NCBI GenBank assembly: GCA_039029135.1
Contig: JBCCGT010000009.1
Location: 1-64,000, forward strand
Origin: JALZVT01 sp039029135
Lineage (GTDB): Bacteria > Pseudomonadota > Gammaproteobacteria > Pseudomonadales > Azotimanducaceae
Reading direction: 5' to 3'
Length of the DNA: 64,000 bases
Shown: positions 53,774-62,324 of the stretch, piece after piece
Layout: the number at the start of each line of letters is the position of its first letter
Numbering within the stretch: position 1 is the first letter of the stretch
The notes under the pieces: model-generated
Told to the model about the DNA's origin: nothing
The model's database searches: none
What the model saw: the letters and a program-made list of their open reading frames with translations, nothing else
Translations under genes and position numbers: made by a program

Positions 53774-53830
53774 ATCCCGCGGGATGCGTGATCCTTGTGA
53801 TGGAATTCGTCATTATTTCGTTAGCACGAA
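53774..53830. promoter_or_regulatory. palindromes in the divergent yeiH-type/lrp-type promoter region
   Basis: A perfect 12-bp palindrome ATCCCGCGGGAT lies at 53774-53785, and TTCGT (53817-53821) with ACGAA (53826-53830) form an inverted repeat around TAGC. The second overlaps the most AT-rich stretch, where a promoter for the regulator is likely (TATTCT near 53832 could be a -10). Either could be an autoregulatory Lrp-type site; this is inferred. Confidence 0.4.
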
Positions 53831-53868
53831 CTATTCTCGACGCGCTAGCCGCAACCACGGAGTCTCCG

Positions 53869-54345
53869 GTGGCCGACCAAAGCTCTCAGGAATTCGATCG
53901 GATCGACCGCGCGCTGCTCAGGGCGCTGCAGGAGGACGCGAGCCAGACGATCGCCGAACTGGCGGAACTGGTGAACCTGTCGACCAACGCCTGTTGGCGC
54001 CGAATCAAGCGTTTCGAAGAACAGGGCGTGATCCGGTCTCGCGTCGCGCTGCTCGAGCCCAACGCCATCGGTCTACAGCTCACCGCGTTCGTATCCATTC
54101 GCACGAATCAGCACAACCCGCAGTGGCTGACTAGCTTCGCCGAGGGGGTCGCGGCGATACCGGAGGTGGTGGAGTTCTATCGCCTATCCGGCGACATCGA
54201 CTATTTGCTGAAGATCCATCTGCGGGACATCGCCGACTACGACCGGGTCTACAAAGCCCTGATCAGCACGGCTCCCATCGCGGATGTGACGTCTTCCTTC
54301 ACAATGGAGGAAATAAAGCACACTACGGCACTACCGGTGCCATAG
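53869..54345 (+). CDS. Lrp/AsnC family transcriptional regulator
   Basis: A 158-aa regulator. The N-terminal winged helix-turn-helix runs from FDRIDRALLRALQEDASQTIAELAELV to NACWRRIKRFEEQGVI, and the C-terminal RAM ligand domain contains VVEFYRLSGDIDYLLKIHLRDIADYD. This length and layout match Lrp/AsnC proteins, which bind amino acids and act as octamers. GTG 53869 is preferred because GGAG lies six bases before it and the product begins VADQSSQEFD, as homologues do; ATG 53800 would add a hydrophobic tail unlike the family. It faces the YeiH-type gene. Confidence 0.94.
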   Translation: MADQSSQEFDRIDRALLRALQEDASQTIAELAELVNLSTNACWRRIKRFEEQGVIRSRVALLEPNAIGLQLTAFVSIRTNQHNPQWLTSFAEGVAAIPEVVEFYRLSGDIDYLLKIHLRDIADYDRVYKALISTAPIADVTSSFTMEEIKHTTALPVP

Positions 54346-54459
54346 CGTCGAAAATATTCCCGCCAATAGCGGCAATCGGGTTCAAATTTGTGACCCTTTT
54401 CGGGCCTCGTCGACCTAGACTTTTCTTCACCAGCACCGTTGCCGACACCGGAGGCCGTC

Positions 54460-54741
54460 ATGCCGGATCAACTGAGCCTGTACCGCCGCTACTTCGTCGA
54501 CCATCCCGAGGCCGTCGGCGAATCCTATTTCCAGCACGCCCGCGAGGCGCTGAGCTATTCGGGCCGCTTCGCTCTCATGAGCCTGGCCTGCCTGCTGCAC
54601 GCGATCGTGCCCGGCTGCTGTACCAGCACCGCCAGCACCCGCGTTCGCAAGTTGGTCGCGGAGCTGGACGCCCGCCTGCCCTGCGACACCGAGAGCAGCG
54701 ACGCCGAGAGCAGCAAGGACGAACTGCGCGAGGCCGCCTGA
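54460..54741 (+). CDS. DUF6356 small protein
   Basis: A 93-aa protein matching DUF6356: YRRYFVDHPEAVGESYFQHAREALSYSGRFALMSLACLLHAIVPGCC. One hydrophobic stretch (FALMSLACLLHAIVPG) may cross or sit in the membrane; the tail is acidic. Function unknown. ATG 54460 follows GGAGG at six bases, better than the in-frame ATG at 54439. Two adjacent Cys close the hydrophobic segment. Confidence 0.82.
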   Translation: MPDQLSLYRRYFVDHPEAVGESYFQHAREALSYSGRFALMSLACLLHAIVPGCCTSTASTRVRKLVAELDARLPCDTESSDAESSKDELREAA

Positions 54742-54767
54742 GGCGGAGTATCTTCTTCGCGCTAGGC

Positions 54768-55892
54768 TCAGAAACCGCGCAGCGTCGCGTAGCGATCGCG
54801 ATGAAAGGCCCGGTTGCCGTACAGCGGCTCAAGCGAGCGCGCGCGCTTCAAATACAGACCGGCGTCGAATTCGTCGGTCATGCCGATCCCGCCGTGCATC
54901 TGAATGAGCTCGTTCGACATGTTGAACAGGAAGTCACCCACGTGGACCTGTGACAGCGACGCCAGACGTGCCACGTCGGTCTCCTCGGCCGAGGCATCGA
55001 GAGACTGCAGCGCCGCCTCGGCGCACGAACGCGCCAGTTCGAGCTTCGTAAACAGCTGCGCCGCCCGATGACCGAGCGCCTGGAACGAGCCGATGACCCT
55101 ACCGAACTGTTCCCGCGTCTTGAGATAGTCGAGCGTCATGTCGAAAGCCGCGGCCCCAGTGCCGAGCATCTCCGCCCCCAGCCCCGCACGCGCACGATCC
55201 AGAATCCCGTCCAACAGTGCAGCGCCCTCGCCCGGACCGCCGAGAACGGCATCGCTGCCAATTTCGACGTCATTGAAGCTGACGTTGGCATAGCCGCGGC
55301 TGTCGATCGTCGACAGCGTCTCCACCTCGACGCCCGGCGCCGAACTCGGCACCAGCACGAGCGTGACGCCGTCGTTCGCCGTTCGCACCGCCACAATGAA
55401 CGTCGTGGCCTGCGCGCCCTCAACGACGAAGCGCTTGGTACCGCTGAGACGGAGTCCGCCGTCCGTTTGCGTCGCCGTCAGAGCGATCTGCGACGGCGCG
55501 TGCCGCGGCGCGTCATCGACCGCCAGCGTCAGTATCTCGCTGCCGTCGACGATCTTCGGCAGATAGTTCGCGCACTGCGCGTCGGAGCCGCCCAGCCGCA
55601 GCGCGCTGGCCCCGACCAGGGCGCTGGCAAACAGCGGGGACACGGTGAGCTCGCGGCCGAGCTCCTCCAGAATCAGACCGAACGTCAGGTAGCCGAGGTC
55701 CGATCCGCCGTGCGCCTCGGGCACGAGAATGCCGGTCCAGCCCAGTTCGACCATCGACTCCCAGGTGCTGGCGTCGAAGCCGCCGGATCCCGCGTTGCGC
55801 AGTTCGCGAAACTTGGCGACGGGCGCCTGTTCGGTCGCCCAGGATTTCGCCTGGTCACGAATCAGTGTCTGTTCTTCCGTTAGCGCTGCCAT
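54768..55892 (-). CDS. acyl-CoA dehydrogenase (second of a pair)
   Basis: A 374-aa flavin acyl-CoA dehydrogenase. It has LVPEAHGGSDLGYLTFGLILEELGRE in the N-terminal domain, a beta middle domain (GTKRFVVEGAQATTFIVAVRT) and the C-terminal helical domain ending QMHGGIGMTDEFDAGLYLKRAR. The N-terminal region lacks the full substrate-loop signature, as in the smaller subunit of heteromeric enzymes. ATG 55892 follows GGGAGG by five bases. It lies 14 bp behind the other dehydrogenase gene. Confidence 0.93.
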   Translation of the reverse strand: MAALTEEQTLIRDQAKSWATEQAPVAKFRELRNAGSGGFDASTWESMVELGWTGILVPEAHGGSDLGYLTFGLILEELGRELTVSPLFASALVGASALRLGGSDAQCANYLPKIVDGSEILTLAVDDAPRHAPSQIALTATQTDGGLRLSGTKRFVVEGAQATTFIVAVRTANDGVTLVLVPSSAPGVEVETLSTIDSRGYANVSFNDVEIGSDAVLGGPGEGAALLDGILDRARAGLGAEMLGTGAAAFDMTLDYLKTREQFGRVIGSFQALGHRAAQLFTKLELARSCAEAALQSLDASAEETDVARLASLSQVHVGDFLFNMSNELIQMHGGIGMTDEFDAGLYLKRARSLEPLYGNRAFHRDRYATLRGF

Positions 55893-55906
55893 AAAAACCT
55901 CCCGGC

Positions 55907-57100
55907 CTAACCTTGCTGCGTGGTCTCGGGCAGGCCGAGAATGTTCTTTGAGATGATGTTGTTCTGGACTTCGCGGGAGCCGCCGTATATCGAGATCGCC
56001 TTGCCCGACAGCCACTGCCGCGTCGACGCGATCTCATCGTCCGTAAAGGCATCGCCGGCCCAGCCCAGCGCCTGCGTGCCCATGATCTCCACCAGCAGTT
56101 CCGCGCGCCCCTGCTGAATGCCCGTGGCCGAATTTTTCAGTATCGAGGCAGCGGCACTGACCTCGACCTTGCCCTTGGCCTCGTCGCGAATGCGCCGCAC
56201 CGTAAGCTGATGCGCCTCGGCATCGATCAGATGATCGGCGACGCGAAGTCGCAGATCTGGATCGCTGAGCTCGCCGTCCTCGTCGAGGCCGACATAGGTT
56301 TTCGCCAGATCCTCAATCGGCGGCGGCGTAATGCCGCCGCGCGAACCGGTCTGACTCTGTCGCTCGTGCTGCAGCAAACGCTTGACCACGCTCCAGCCGT
56401 CGTTCAGTTCGCCAAGCAGGTCCGCTTTTTCCGCGACGGCGTCGTCGAAAAACGTCTCGCAAAACGGCGAATCGCCCGAGATCAGCGAGATGGGCCGCGT
56501 CCGCACGCCCGCCTGGTCCATGGGCAGCATCACGAAGCTGATGCCCTTGCGCTTGGCAACGCTCGCATCCGTGCGCACCACCGCACCGCACCACTGCGAG
56601 ATGTTGGCGCCGGACGTCCAGATCTTTTGACCGTTGATGACGAAGTTGTCGCCTTCATCGACCGCACGGGTCGCAAGCGACGCCAGATCAGAGCCCGCGT
56701 TCGGCTCCGACAGCCCCAGACACCAGCGCACGGCGCCACTCGCGATGCCCGGTAGATGTTTGGCCTTCTGTTCCTGCGTGCCGTACTCCAACACGGTCGG
56801 ACCCACCATCGTCACGCCCATGCCGGCCAACAGCGGGATGGGGTTCATGGCATCGATCGACGCCAGTTCCTCGGCCAGCACCTTGGCCTCGGTCGGGGTC
56901 AGCCCGGCCCCGCCATATTCGACCGGCCAGGTGGGCGCTCCCCAGCCCCGGTCCGCCAGTCGCGAACGCCACAGCTCGAGTGCCTCGCCGTCAGGACCGC
57001 TGGTCACCTCGTAACCGAGCGTTTTGCCTTTCAACTGCGGCGGAAAATTCGCTTCCAACCACTGTCTTGTTTCGGTGCGAAACGCATCGACCTCGGCCAT
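55907..57100 (-). CDS. acyl-CoA dehydrogenase (first of a pair)
   Basis: A 397-aa acyl-CoA dehydrogenase with YGGAGLTPTEAKVLAEE, the flavin-contact signature LGLSEPNAGSDLASL, INGQKIWTSGANIS, and a C-terminal IYGGSREVQNNIISKNILGLP. This form is common in FadE-type enzymes for CoA thioesters of branched, cyclic or steroid acids. ATG 57100 follows GGAGG. With the next gene it probably forms a heterotetramer, as known for paired FadE proteins of steroid catabolism. Substrate unknown. An AT-rich stretch near 57180-57215 upstream may hold the promoter. Confidence 0.94.
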   Translation of the reverse strand: MAEVDAFRTETRQWLEANFPPQLKGKTLGYEVTSGPDGEALELWRSRLADRGWGAPTWPVEYGGAGLTPTEAKVLAEELASIDAMNPIPLLAGMGVTMVGPTVLEYGTQEQKAKHLPGIASGAVRWCLGLSEPNAGSDLASLATRAVDEGDNFVINGQKIWTSGANISQWCGAVVRTDASVAKRKGISFVMLPMDQAGVRTRPISLISGDSPFCETFFDDAVAEKADLLGELNDGWSVVKRLLQHERQSQTGSRGGITPPPIEDLAKTYVGLDEDGELSDPDLRLRVADHLIDAEAHQLTVRRIRDEAKGKVEVSAAASILKNSATGIQQGRAELLVEIMGTQALGWAGDAFTDDEIASTRQWLSGKAISIYGGSREVQNNIISKNILGLPETTQQG

Positions 57101-57390
57101 GCCCTACCTCCAACTGTTGCAACTTGAGACTGTGCTAGACACTGTGATGGTGCCCAGGCGCGGCGTCGACCACGCCATAACTTATTGAATCACTATAAAA
57201 CAAAATCGGCACCCCAAATTATCTCAAAGTCGTCGCCCACCCGTCGCGCCTGTCCAGCGATCGTCGCGAAGCGACCCGTCGAGCGTCCGAGCCGCCGTCG
57301 ACCAGGGCGCTGTCTCCAAACAGGCCCGCACGCGCGGGCGGGTACCGCCGCCGTCGCTTGCTACACTGCGCGGCCCGTGAACAACCGCCG

Positions 57391-58494
57391 GTGACCGCCG
57401 TGCCCACCCCTGCCCGTCAGCGCTACGAACATCCAACCACCTTCAAGATGCTGCGCGGCGAGCTGGACAGGCCGCAGATCGCCTACGAGACCTGGGGCCG
57501 GCTCGACGGCCAGGCGTCGAACGCGGTGCTGCTGTTCACCGGCCTGTCGCCTTCCGCACACGCGGCGTCGTCCCCCCTCGATCCCAGCACCGGCTGGTGG
57601 GAGGACATGCTGGGGCCAGACAAACCTATCGACACCAACCGCTTCTTCGTCATCTGCGTAAACTCGCTCGGCAGCTGCTTCGGGTCGACGGGTCCCGCGT
57701 CTGTACCGCCGGGCGGCAGCGAACCCTACCGGCTCGATTTCCCCATGCTCAGCGTGGAGGACATCGCCCGCGCCGGCGCGCTGGTCATCGGTGATCTGGG
57801 CATCACGCGGCTACACACGGTCATCGGCGCCTCGATGGGCGGTATGACCGCGCTCGCCTTCGCGATGCTCCATCCCGCGTGCGCGCAGGGCCTGATCTGC
57901 ATCTCCTCCGCGGCGCGCAGCCTGCCGTTTTCGATCGCGCTGCGCTCGCTGCAGCGCGAGCTCATACGCTCGGATCCGGCCTGGCTCGCCGGCCAGTACG
58001 GCGCGGACGCGCAGCCGGACGCCGGCATGCGCCTCGCTCGCAAGCTCGGCATGATCACCTACCGCTCCGCCGAGGAATGGGCCGAACGCTTCGGTCGCGA
58101 GCGCGCCACCGGAGAGATCGACGCGCTCAATCCGTTCGGCATCGACTTCGAGGTCGAGTCCTACCTTGCCGCCCAGGCCGACAAATTCACCGGCGCGTTC
58201 GACGCGAACTGCTATCTGTATCTGTCCCGCGCCATGGATCTGTTTGACGTCGCCGACCACGGCGGGTCCGTCAACCAGGGCATGTCGCTGGTCGAGACGG
58301 AACGCGCGCTCATCGTCGGGGTGGAAACGGATTTTCTCTTTCCGCTGAGCCAGCAGCAGGAACTCGCTGAAGCGCTGGCTGCACCCGGCAGGGATGTGAC
58401 CTTCAGCCCCCTGCCCTCGCTGCAGGGCCACGACTCGTTTCTGGTGGACATGGACCGCTTCCGACCGGTGATCGCGGAGTACTTTCGCCGCTGA
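57391..58494 (+). CDS. homoserine O-acyltransferase-like (MetX family)
   Basis: A 367-aa alpha/beta-hydrolase-fold acyltransferase of the MetX family. It has YETWGRLDGQASNAVLLFTGLSPSAHA, VNSLGSCFGSTGPAS, the nucleophile elbow GASMGGMTAL, catalytic Asp in GVETDFLFP and His in QGHDSFLVD. MetX acetylates or succinylates homoserine (some members serine) for sulfur amino-acid synthesis. No metW partner follows, so either homoserine acetyltransferase or a different acyl acceptor is possible. GTG 57391 or GTG 57400 may be the start; neither has a clear Shine-Dalgarno. Confidence 0.87.
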   Translation: MTAVPTPARQRYEHPTTFKMLRGELDRPQIAYETWGRLDGQASNAVLLFTGLSPSAHAASSPLDPSTGWWEDMLGPDKPIDTNRFFVICVNSLGSCFGSTGPASVPPGGSEPYRLDFPMLSVEDIARAGALVIGDLGITRLHTVIGASMGGMTALAFAMLHPACAQGLICISSAARSLPFSIALRSLQRELIRSDPAWLAGQYGADAQPDAGMRLARKLGMITYRSAEEWAERFGRERATGEIDALNPFGIDFEVESYLAAQADKFTGAFDANCYLYLSRAMDLFDVADHGGSVNQGMSLVETERALIVGVETDFLFPLSQQQELAEALAAPGRDVTFSPLPSLQGHDSFLVDMDRFRPVIAEYFRR

Positions 58495-58580
58495 GGTCTG
58501 CGGCCTCGATAGCCGCGGTCGGTCGATACGTCTTCGCGACTAGGGTCTGCCGCGTTTCTCAGCAGCCGCCCAGACGTGGG

Positions 58581-59195
58581 TCAGCAGGTCGCCAGCGTCT
58601 CGCGCAGCACCGCAGCGGAAACATAGCCGCCGGCCAGCAGGCGGGGTCCGTCGCCGCCGTCGACCAGCACGCTCGGCAGCGCGTTGGTGCCATAGCGACG
58701 ACTCTCAGCAAATTCTCGCCGCAGCCGCGCCTCGACCGCGGGACTCTCGCACGCGGCGACAAAATCCGCACGCGCGACACCGAAATCCGAGGCCATGCCG
58801 GCCAGCAGATCGCTTGCCCCAATGTCGTGCCCGTGCTGAAAAAACGCCTGCTGAAGCGCGTGCAGATAGCCGAACGGGGGTGCGCCGCGCAGCTCGCGCA
58901 TCGCGTGCACCGCGCGACATGCGGGCGTGCTGTTGTAGATGAAGCCTGTCGGCACCTGCGCGGCAAATTGCGTGCCCGTCGTTTCCTCCACCGACCGCCA
59001 CAGTCGCTGCAAATAGGTCCGCGCGCGGTCGCTGACCGGCCGCTCGGCGTCCACGTTGATGCCGCCCAGAGCGAAGTCGAAGTGGTACCGATCGCCGTCC
59101 TCCGCCAGCAGCGTTTCGATCTCGCGCGACATGCCGAAGCACCAGGAACACATCGGATCCGTGACGAAAACGACTCTCAAGTTCGCAAGCCGCAC
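58581..59195 (-). CDS. DsbA-family thiol oxidoreductase (FrnE-like)
   Basis: A 204-aa thioredoxin-fold protein with VVFVTDPMCSWCFGMSREIETLL, where CSWC is the redox pair, a helical insert, and the cis-Pro region NALPSVLVDGGDGP. There is no signal peptide, so it acts in the cytoplasm like FrnE/2-hydroxychromene isomerase-type DsbA relatives. The GTG at 59195 overlaps the end of the FAD-SelD gene by 19 bases; TTG 59180, overlapping the stop as TTGA, is an alternative. The tight link to selD suggests a role in thiol or selenol redox, but that is inference. Confidence 0.87.
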   Translation of the reverse strand: MRLANLRVVFVTDPMCSWCFGMSREIETLLAEDGDRYHFDFALGGINVDAERPVSDRARTYLQRLWRSVEETTGTQFAAQVPTGFIYNSTPACRAVHAMRELRGAPPFGYLHALQQAFFQHGHDIGASDLLAGMASDFGVARADFVAACESPAVEARLRREFAESRRYGTNALPSVLVDGGDGPRLLAGGYVSAAVLRETLATC

Positions 59196-61408
59196 GTCGG
59201 CGCAGCGGCATCGGCCGCGGTCGTCGACAGGCGCGCGATCAGCTCGCCGTCCGTCACCGTGCCGACTTGCGCGGCGCTGGTGTAGCCCGCCTCGCGCAGC
59301 CGCGCGACGCAGCCTGCCGCCGCGTCGGCCGGGACGGCCGCCAGCAGCCCCCCTGCCGTCTGCGGATCCGCGAGCAGCGCGGCCCGCGGGTCCTCTGTGT
59401 CCTCCACCAGAAACCGGCCCAGGACGCGGGCATTCGCGCCGTGCAGCGTGCTGACAATGCCTGCGGCCAGAGCCCGATAGACGCCCGGCAGCACCGGCAC
59501 CCTGGTCAGGTCCAGATCGGCCCCCAGCTCCTCGCCCAACATCTCCAACAGATGGCCGGCCAGCCCAAACCCCGTGACGTCGGTGCAGGCGCTCGCCCCG
59601 GCTTCGCGCACGATGCGACTCGCGGGGCCATTGCCAATATCGAGGTTCGCAAGGCAAGCGGCGTAGCTGGCTGTGTCGAGCGCCCCGCGCATCATGCCGG
59701 CCAGCAGCGCGCCGCTGCCCAGCGGCTTGGTCAGGATGAGAGCGTCGCCGGGGCACGCGCCGCGTTTCGCCAGCGCGGCCTCGCCCTGCTCCAATCGGCC
59801 CAGCACGCTGATGCCAATCGCCAGCTCCGCGCCCTCAGCCGAGTGACCGCCGACGAGATCGGCGCCGCTGTCTTCCAAGGCGCTGACGACCCCGCCAAGC
59901 AGCTGCCGCAGTTCGTCTTCGACCATGGCCTCTGCCATGACCGGGATCGTGGCGTTGACCAGGACGGCGCTGGGTGCCGCGCCCATCGCGTAAACATCGG
60001 ACAGCGCGTGGTGGACGGCGATACGACCGAGCAGCCAGGGATCGTCGACCATCGTGCGAAAGCCGTCGGTCGTGAGCACCAGATCGCCATCGCTTGCGCT
60101 CAGGACGGCTGCGTCGTCGCCGATGCCGGCGCGCACGGCCGCTGACTTAGCTGCCGGCAGCTCGCTCAGGACGCGATTGAGCAGGCTCGCGTCCAGCTTC
60201 GAACCGCAGCCGCCGCAGCGCATGACGTCGGCGTCCGCGTGCTCGTCCAGAGCGAGCACCGCGTCTGGTGGCCGGGGCGCGGCCATCGGCGGCAGCGCGT
60301 TGAAGCGTCGCATGAAGCGACGATCGATCCAGTCCTTCCAGGCCATCAGCCAGCGATGCCGCAGGCCAACGCCGGCGTAGCTCGCGATGGCCGTACCGTC
60401 CGCGCAGTTCAGCAGCGCGAGGTGTCGGGTCTGAGCGCGATAGGGTCGCAGCGGGCGGCCTAGCAGCGCGGCGCGCAGATTCGCCGCCAGGACGCGCCCC
60501 TGACGGACCGCGAAGACGCCCGATTTCGGCCGCGGCTGCTCGATCATGCCGGCCACGTCGCCGGCGGCAAACGTATCGGGCCGTCCCCCTACCCGCAGCT
60601 CGGCATCCACCGCGAGAAAGCCCTGGCCATCGCGCTCTAGCGCGGTCGTATCGAGCCACGCCGGCGGTCCGACGCCCGTCACCCAAAGCACGGCCGCAGC
60701 GGCCAGACTCGCGCCGTCGTCGAGCGTCACGTCGCTGTCACCGATCGCGGTCACGCGACGGCTCTCAAACAGTCGCACGCCCATGCGACCTAGCGCCTCG
60801 CGTGCGAGCTTCTGCACCCCGCTCCCATGTCCGGCCAGCAGTCGGCCGCCTGCGACCAGCGTCACCGGCAACCCGGCGCCGAGTTCACTGCGCACGGCAA
60901 GCGCGACCTCGAATCCGCCGGCGCCGCCGCCCACCACGATCAGCGGCGCGGTCGCAGCCGCCAGACGCTCACGCAGGGCATCGAAGCCGGGCAGAAAGCG
61001 TCCGATCGGTTTCACGGGCAGCACGGGTAGCGGCGCGTCGAGGGGCGCCACAAACGGACACAGCGGCGCCGCCCCGCTGTTGATCGACAGCACGTCATAG
61101 CGCAACGAACGTGCGCCGAAGCGCACGCGGCGGGCCTGTGGGTCGATGCCGTCGACGGCGGCGGTGATCAGCCTGGCACCGGCGTAGCGAGCCAGCCGCG
61201 GCAGTCCAATGTGAACCTCTGCGGGAGTGTACGTGCCGGCCAGCGCGCCTGGCAGCATGCCGGAGTAGGGCGTGTCGAGTTCGCGGGAAATGAGCGTGAT
61301 GCGAACCCCGCCGAGGGGTCGCATTGCAAACGCCTTCAGGACCTGGACGTGGGCATGCCCTCCCCCCACCAGTACCAGATCTTTGGCTGGCGGGTGGGAT
61401 GGAAGCAT
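59177..61408 (-). CDS. selD: FAD-dependent oxidoreductase fused to selenophosphate synthase
   Basis: A 743-aa two-domain protein. Residues 1-375 are an NDH-2-like FAD oxidoreductase: LVLVGGGHAHVQVLKAFAM, LWVTGVGPPAWLD, VDAELRVGGRPDTFAAGDVA. Residues about 390-743 are SelD: CGGCGSKLD with the active Cys and Lys near 400, GDDAAVLS, DGFRTMVDDPWLLGRIAVHHALSDVYAMGA, and ADLVGGHSAEGAELAIG. SelD makes selenophosphate from selenide and ATP for selenocysteine and selenouridine. The fusion is known in other bacteria; the flavin domain may reduce selenium. The active site is Cys, not Sec. It is the middle gene of a tight operon, 7 bp after the acidic protein gene and overlapping dsbA. Confidence 0.95.
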   Translation of the reverse strand: MLPSHPPAKDLVLVGGGHAHVQVLKAFAMRPLGGVRITLISRELDTPYSGMLPGALAGTYTPAEVHIGLPRLARYAGARLITAAVDGIDPQARRVRFGARSLRYDVLSINSGAAPLCPFVAPLDAPLPVLPVKPIGRFLPGFDALRERLAAATAPLIVVGGGAGGFEVALAVRSELGAGLPVTLVAGGRLLAGHGSGVQKLAREALGRMGVRLFESRRVTAIGDSDVTLDDGASLAAAAVLWVTGVGPPAWLDTTALERDGQGFLAVDAELRVGGRPDTFAAGDVAGMIEQPRPKSGVFAVRQGRVLAANLRAALLGRPLRPYRAQTRHLALLNCADGTAIASYAGVGLRHRWLMAWKDWIDRRFMRRFNALPPMAAPRPPDAVLALDEHADADVMRCGGCGSKLDASLLNRVLSELPAAKSAAVRAGIGDDAAVLSASDGDLVLTTDGFRTMVDDPWLLGRIAVHHALSDVYAMGAAPSAVLVNATIPVMAEAMVEDELRQLLGGVVSALEDSGADLVGGHSAEGAELAIGISVLGRLEQGEAALAKRGACPGDALILTKPLGSGALLAGMMRGALDTASYAACLANLDIGNGPASRIVREAGASACTDVTGFGLAGHLLEMLGEELGADLDLTRVPVLPGVYRALAAGIVSTLHGANARVLGRFLVEDTEDPRAALLADPQTAGGLLAAVPADAAAGCVARLREAGYTSAAQVGTVTDGELIARLSTTAADAAAPTCGLRT

Positions 61409-61415
61409 GAGGTAC

Positions 61416-61934
61416 CTAGTCGTCTAGTTCGAAATCCAGATAGTTCAGGTCGCGATCCATGCGACGCTGTTCGGCGCGTTCCTCGATCGCGCGGCGCGCC
61501 GCCGCGGATAGCTTGCCGCCGCGCTTGGGTTCGAGGCCCAGCTCCTCATCGAGTTCGGAGTCATCGAGTGTGTCGACGTCGTCCAGCCCGACGAGATCCT
61601 CTTCCTCAGGATCCTCAGACATGAAGTCGTCCAAGCCATCTTCGAAAGTCGCATCGTCATCGAACCCGTCTTCGAGTTCTTCCGCAGCCGCATCGTCCTG
61701 CGCGGTTTCTGCGTTGTCAACATGCCCAGCTTCCGCCTCGTCGTAATCGTCGTCGGCGTCATCGATGGATACATCGTCCAGCCCAACGAGATCAGGCGCG
61801 CGATCGTCGTCGGCCGCTGCCGCATGGCGCCCAGCGCGCAGCGCACCGCGGGCCAGATCGGCCAGCCCGGCCGAGCGCTGCGGTGGGGATTCCCCAGCAC
61901 CCGTATCATCAGTTTCGTAAGCGTCCTCTGACAT
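61416..61934 (-). CDS. acidic PA3496-like protein
   Basis: A 172-aa protein with a very acidic middle (over 40% Asp/Glu) and a basic helical end, SAAARRAIEERAEQRRMDRDL, then NYLDFELDD. The end resembles the PA3496 family, called putative envelope integrity proteins, of unknown mechanism. The motif DLVGLDDV occurs twice (residues about 48 and 113), which suggests an internal duplication. No signal peptide. ATG 61934 follows AGGAA. It is the first gene of the operon with FAD-SelD and DsbA-like genes. Confidence 0.75.
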   Translation of the reverse strand: MSEDAYETDDTGAGESPPQRSAGLADLARGALRAGRHAAAADDDRAPDLVGLDDVSIDDADDDYDEAEAGHVDNAETAQDDAAAEELEDGFDDDATFEDGLDDFMSEDPEEEDLVGLDDVDTLDDSELDEELGLEPKRGGKLSAAARRAIEERAEQRRMDRDLNYLDFELDD

Positions 61935-62324
61935 CGCCAGCGTTCCTCGCACAGGGACATTCGGATTTGGTTGCGAGCCCGTTTTGCCCGCACCAATTCA
62001 AGTGTTCGAAGGCGTTTTTACGAGCACCCAACAAGGTGAGTCAAGGCGATAAGCACCCTTTGCGCTATAAGTTTTGAAACGGAGAAATCGTTCACAAACG
62101 CGCTGTGCGCGACCCCTTTTCGTCAGTCCAAACGAGGCACGCTTGCGGCTGGCGACTGCCGCAGGCCAGGACCCGGGCGTCCAGCGTTTGCGGCGTCGAA
62201 AACCGTCGAAAAAATGGCTGGCGCGAAGCAGTTCGGCCGGGGTTGGTCGCAACTGGAAGCAGCAGCCTGGCGCCACCGAAGCGGGCATACTGACGCTGCA
62301 ACAGTCCGCCACAAAGGCAACGTC
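61935..62324. other. divergent intergenic region, no gene
   Basis: This 390-bp gap separates the acidic-protein/selD operon from the alkylsulfatase gene. I see no protein-like frame. A TATAAG at 62066-62071 lies in a locally AT-rich stretch and could be a -10 box on the plus strand, but without a matching -35. An AAGG precedes the alkylsulfatase ATG. Nothing else is recognisable. Confidence 0.4.

Noticed and set aside
60190..60225. Selenocysteine in SelD itself
   Set aside because: The active-site position in CGGCGSK is encoded by a Cys codon; there is no in-frame TGA in this gene.
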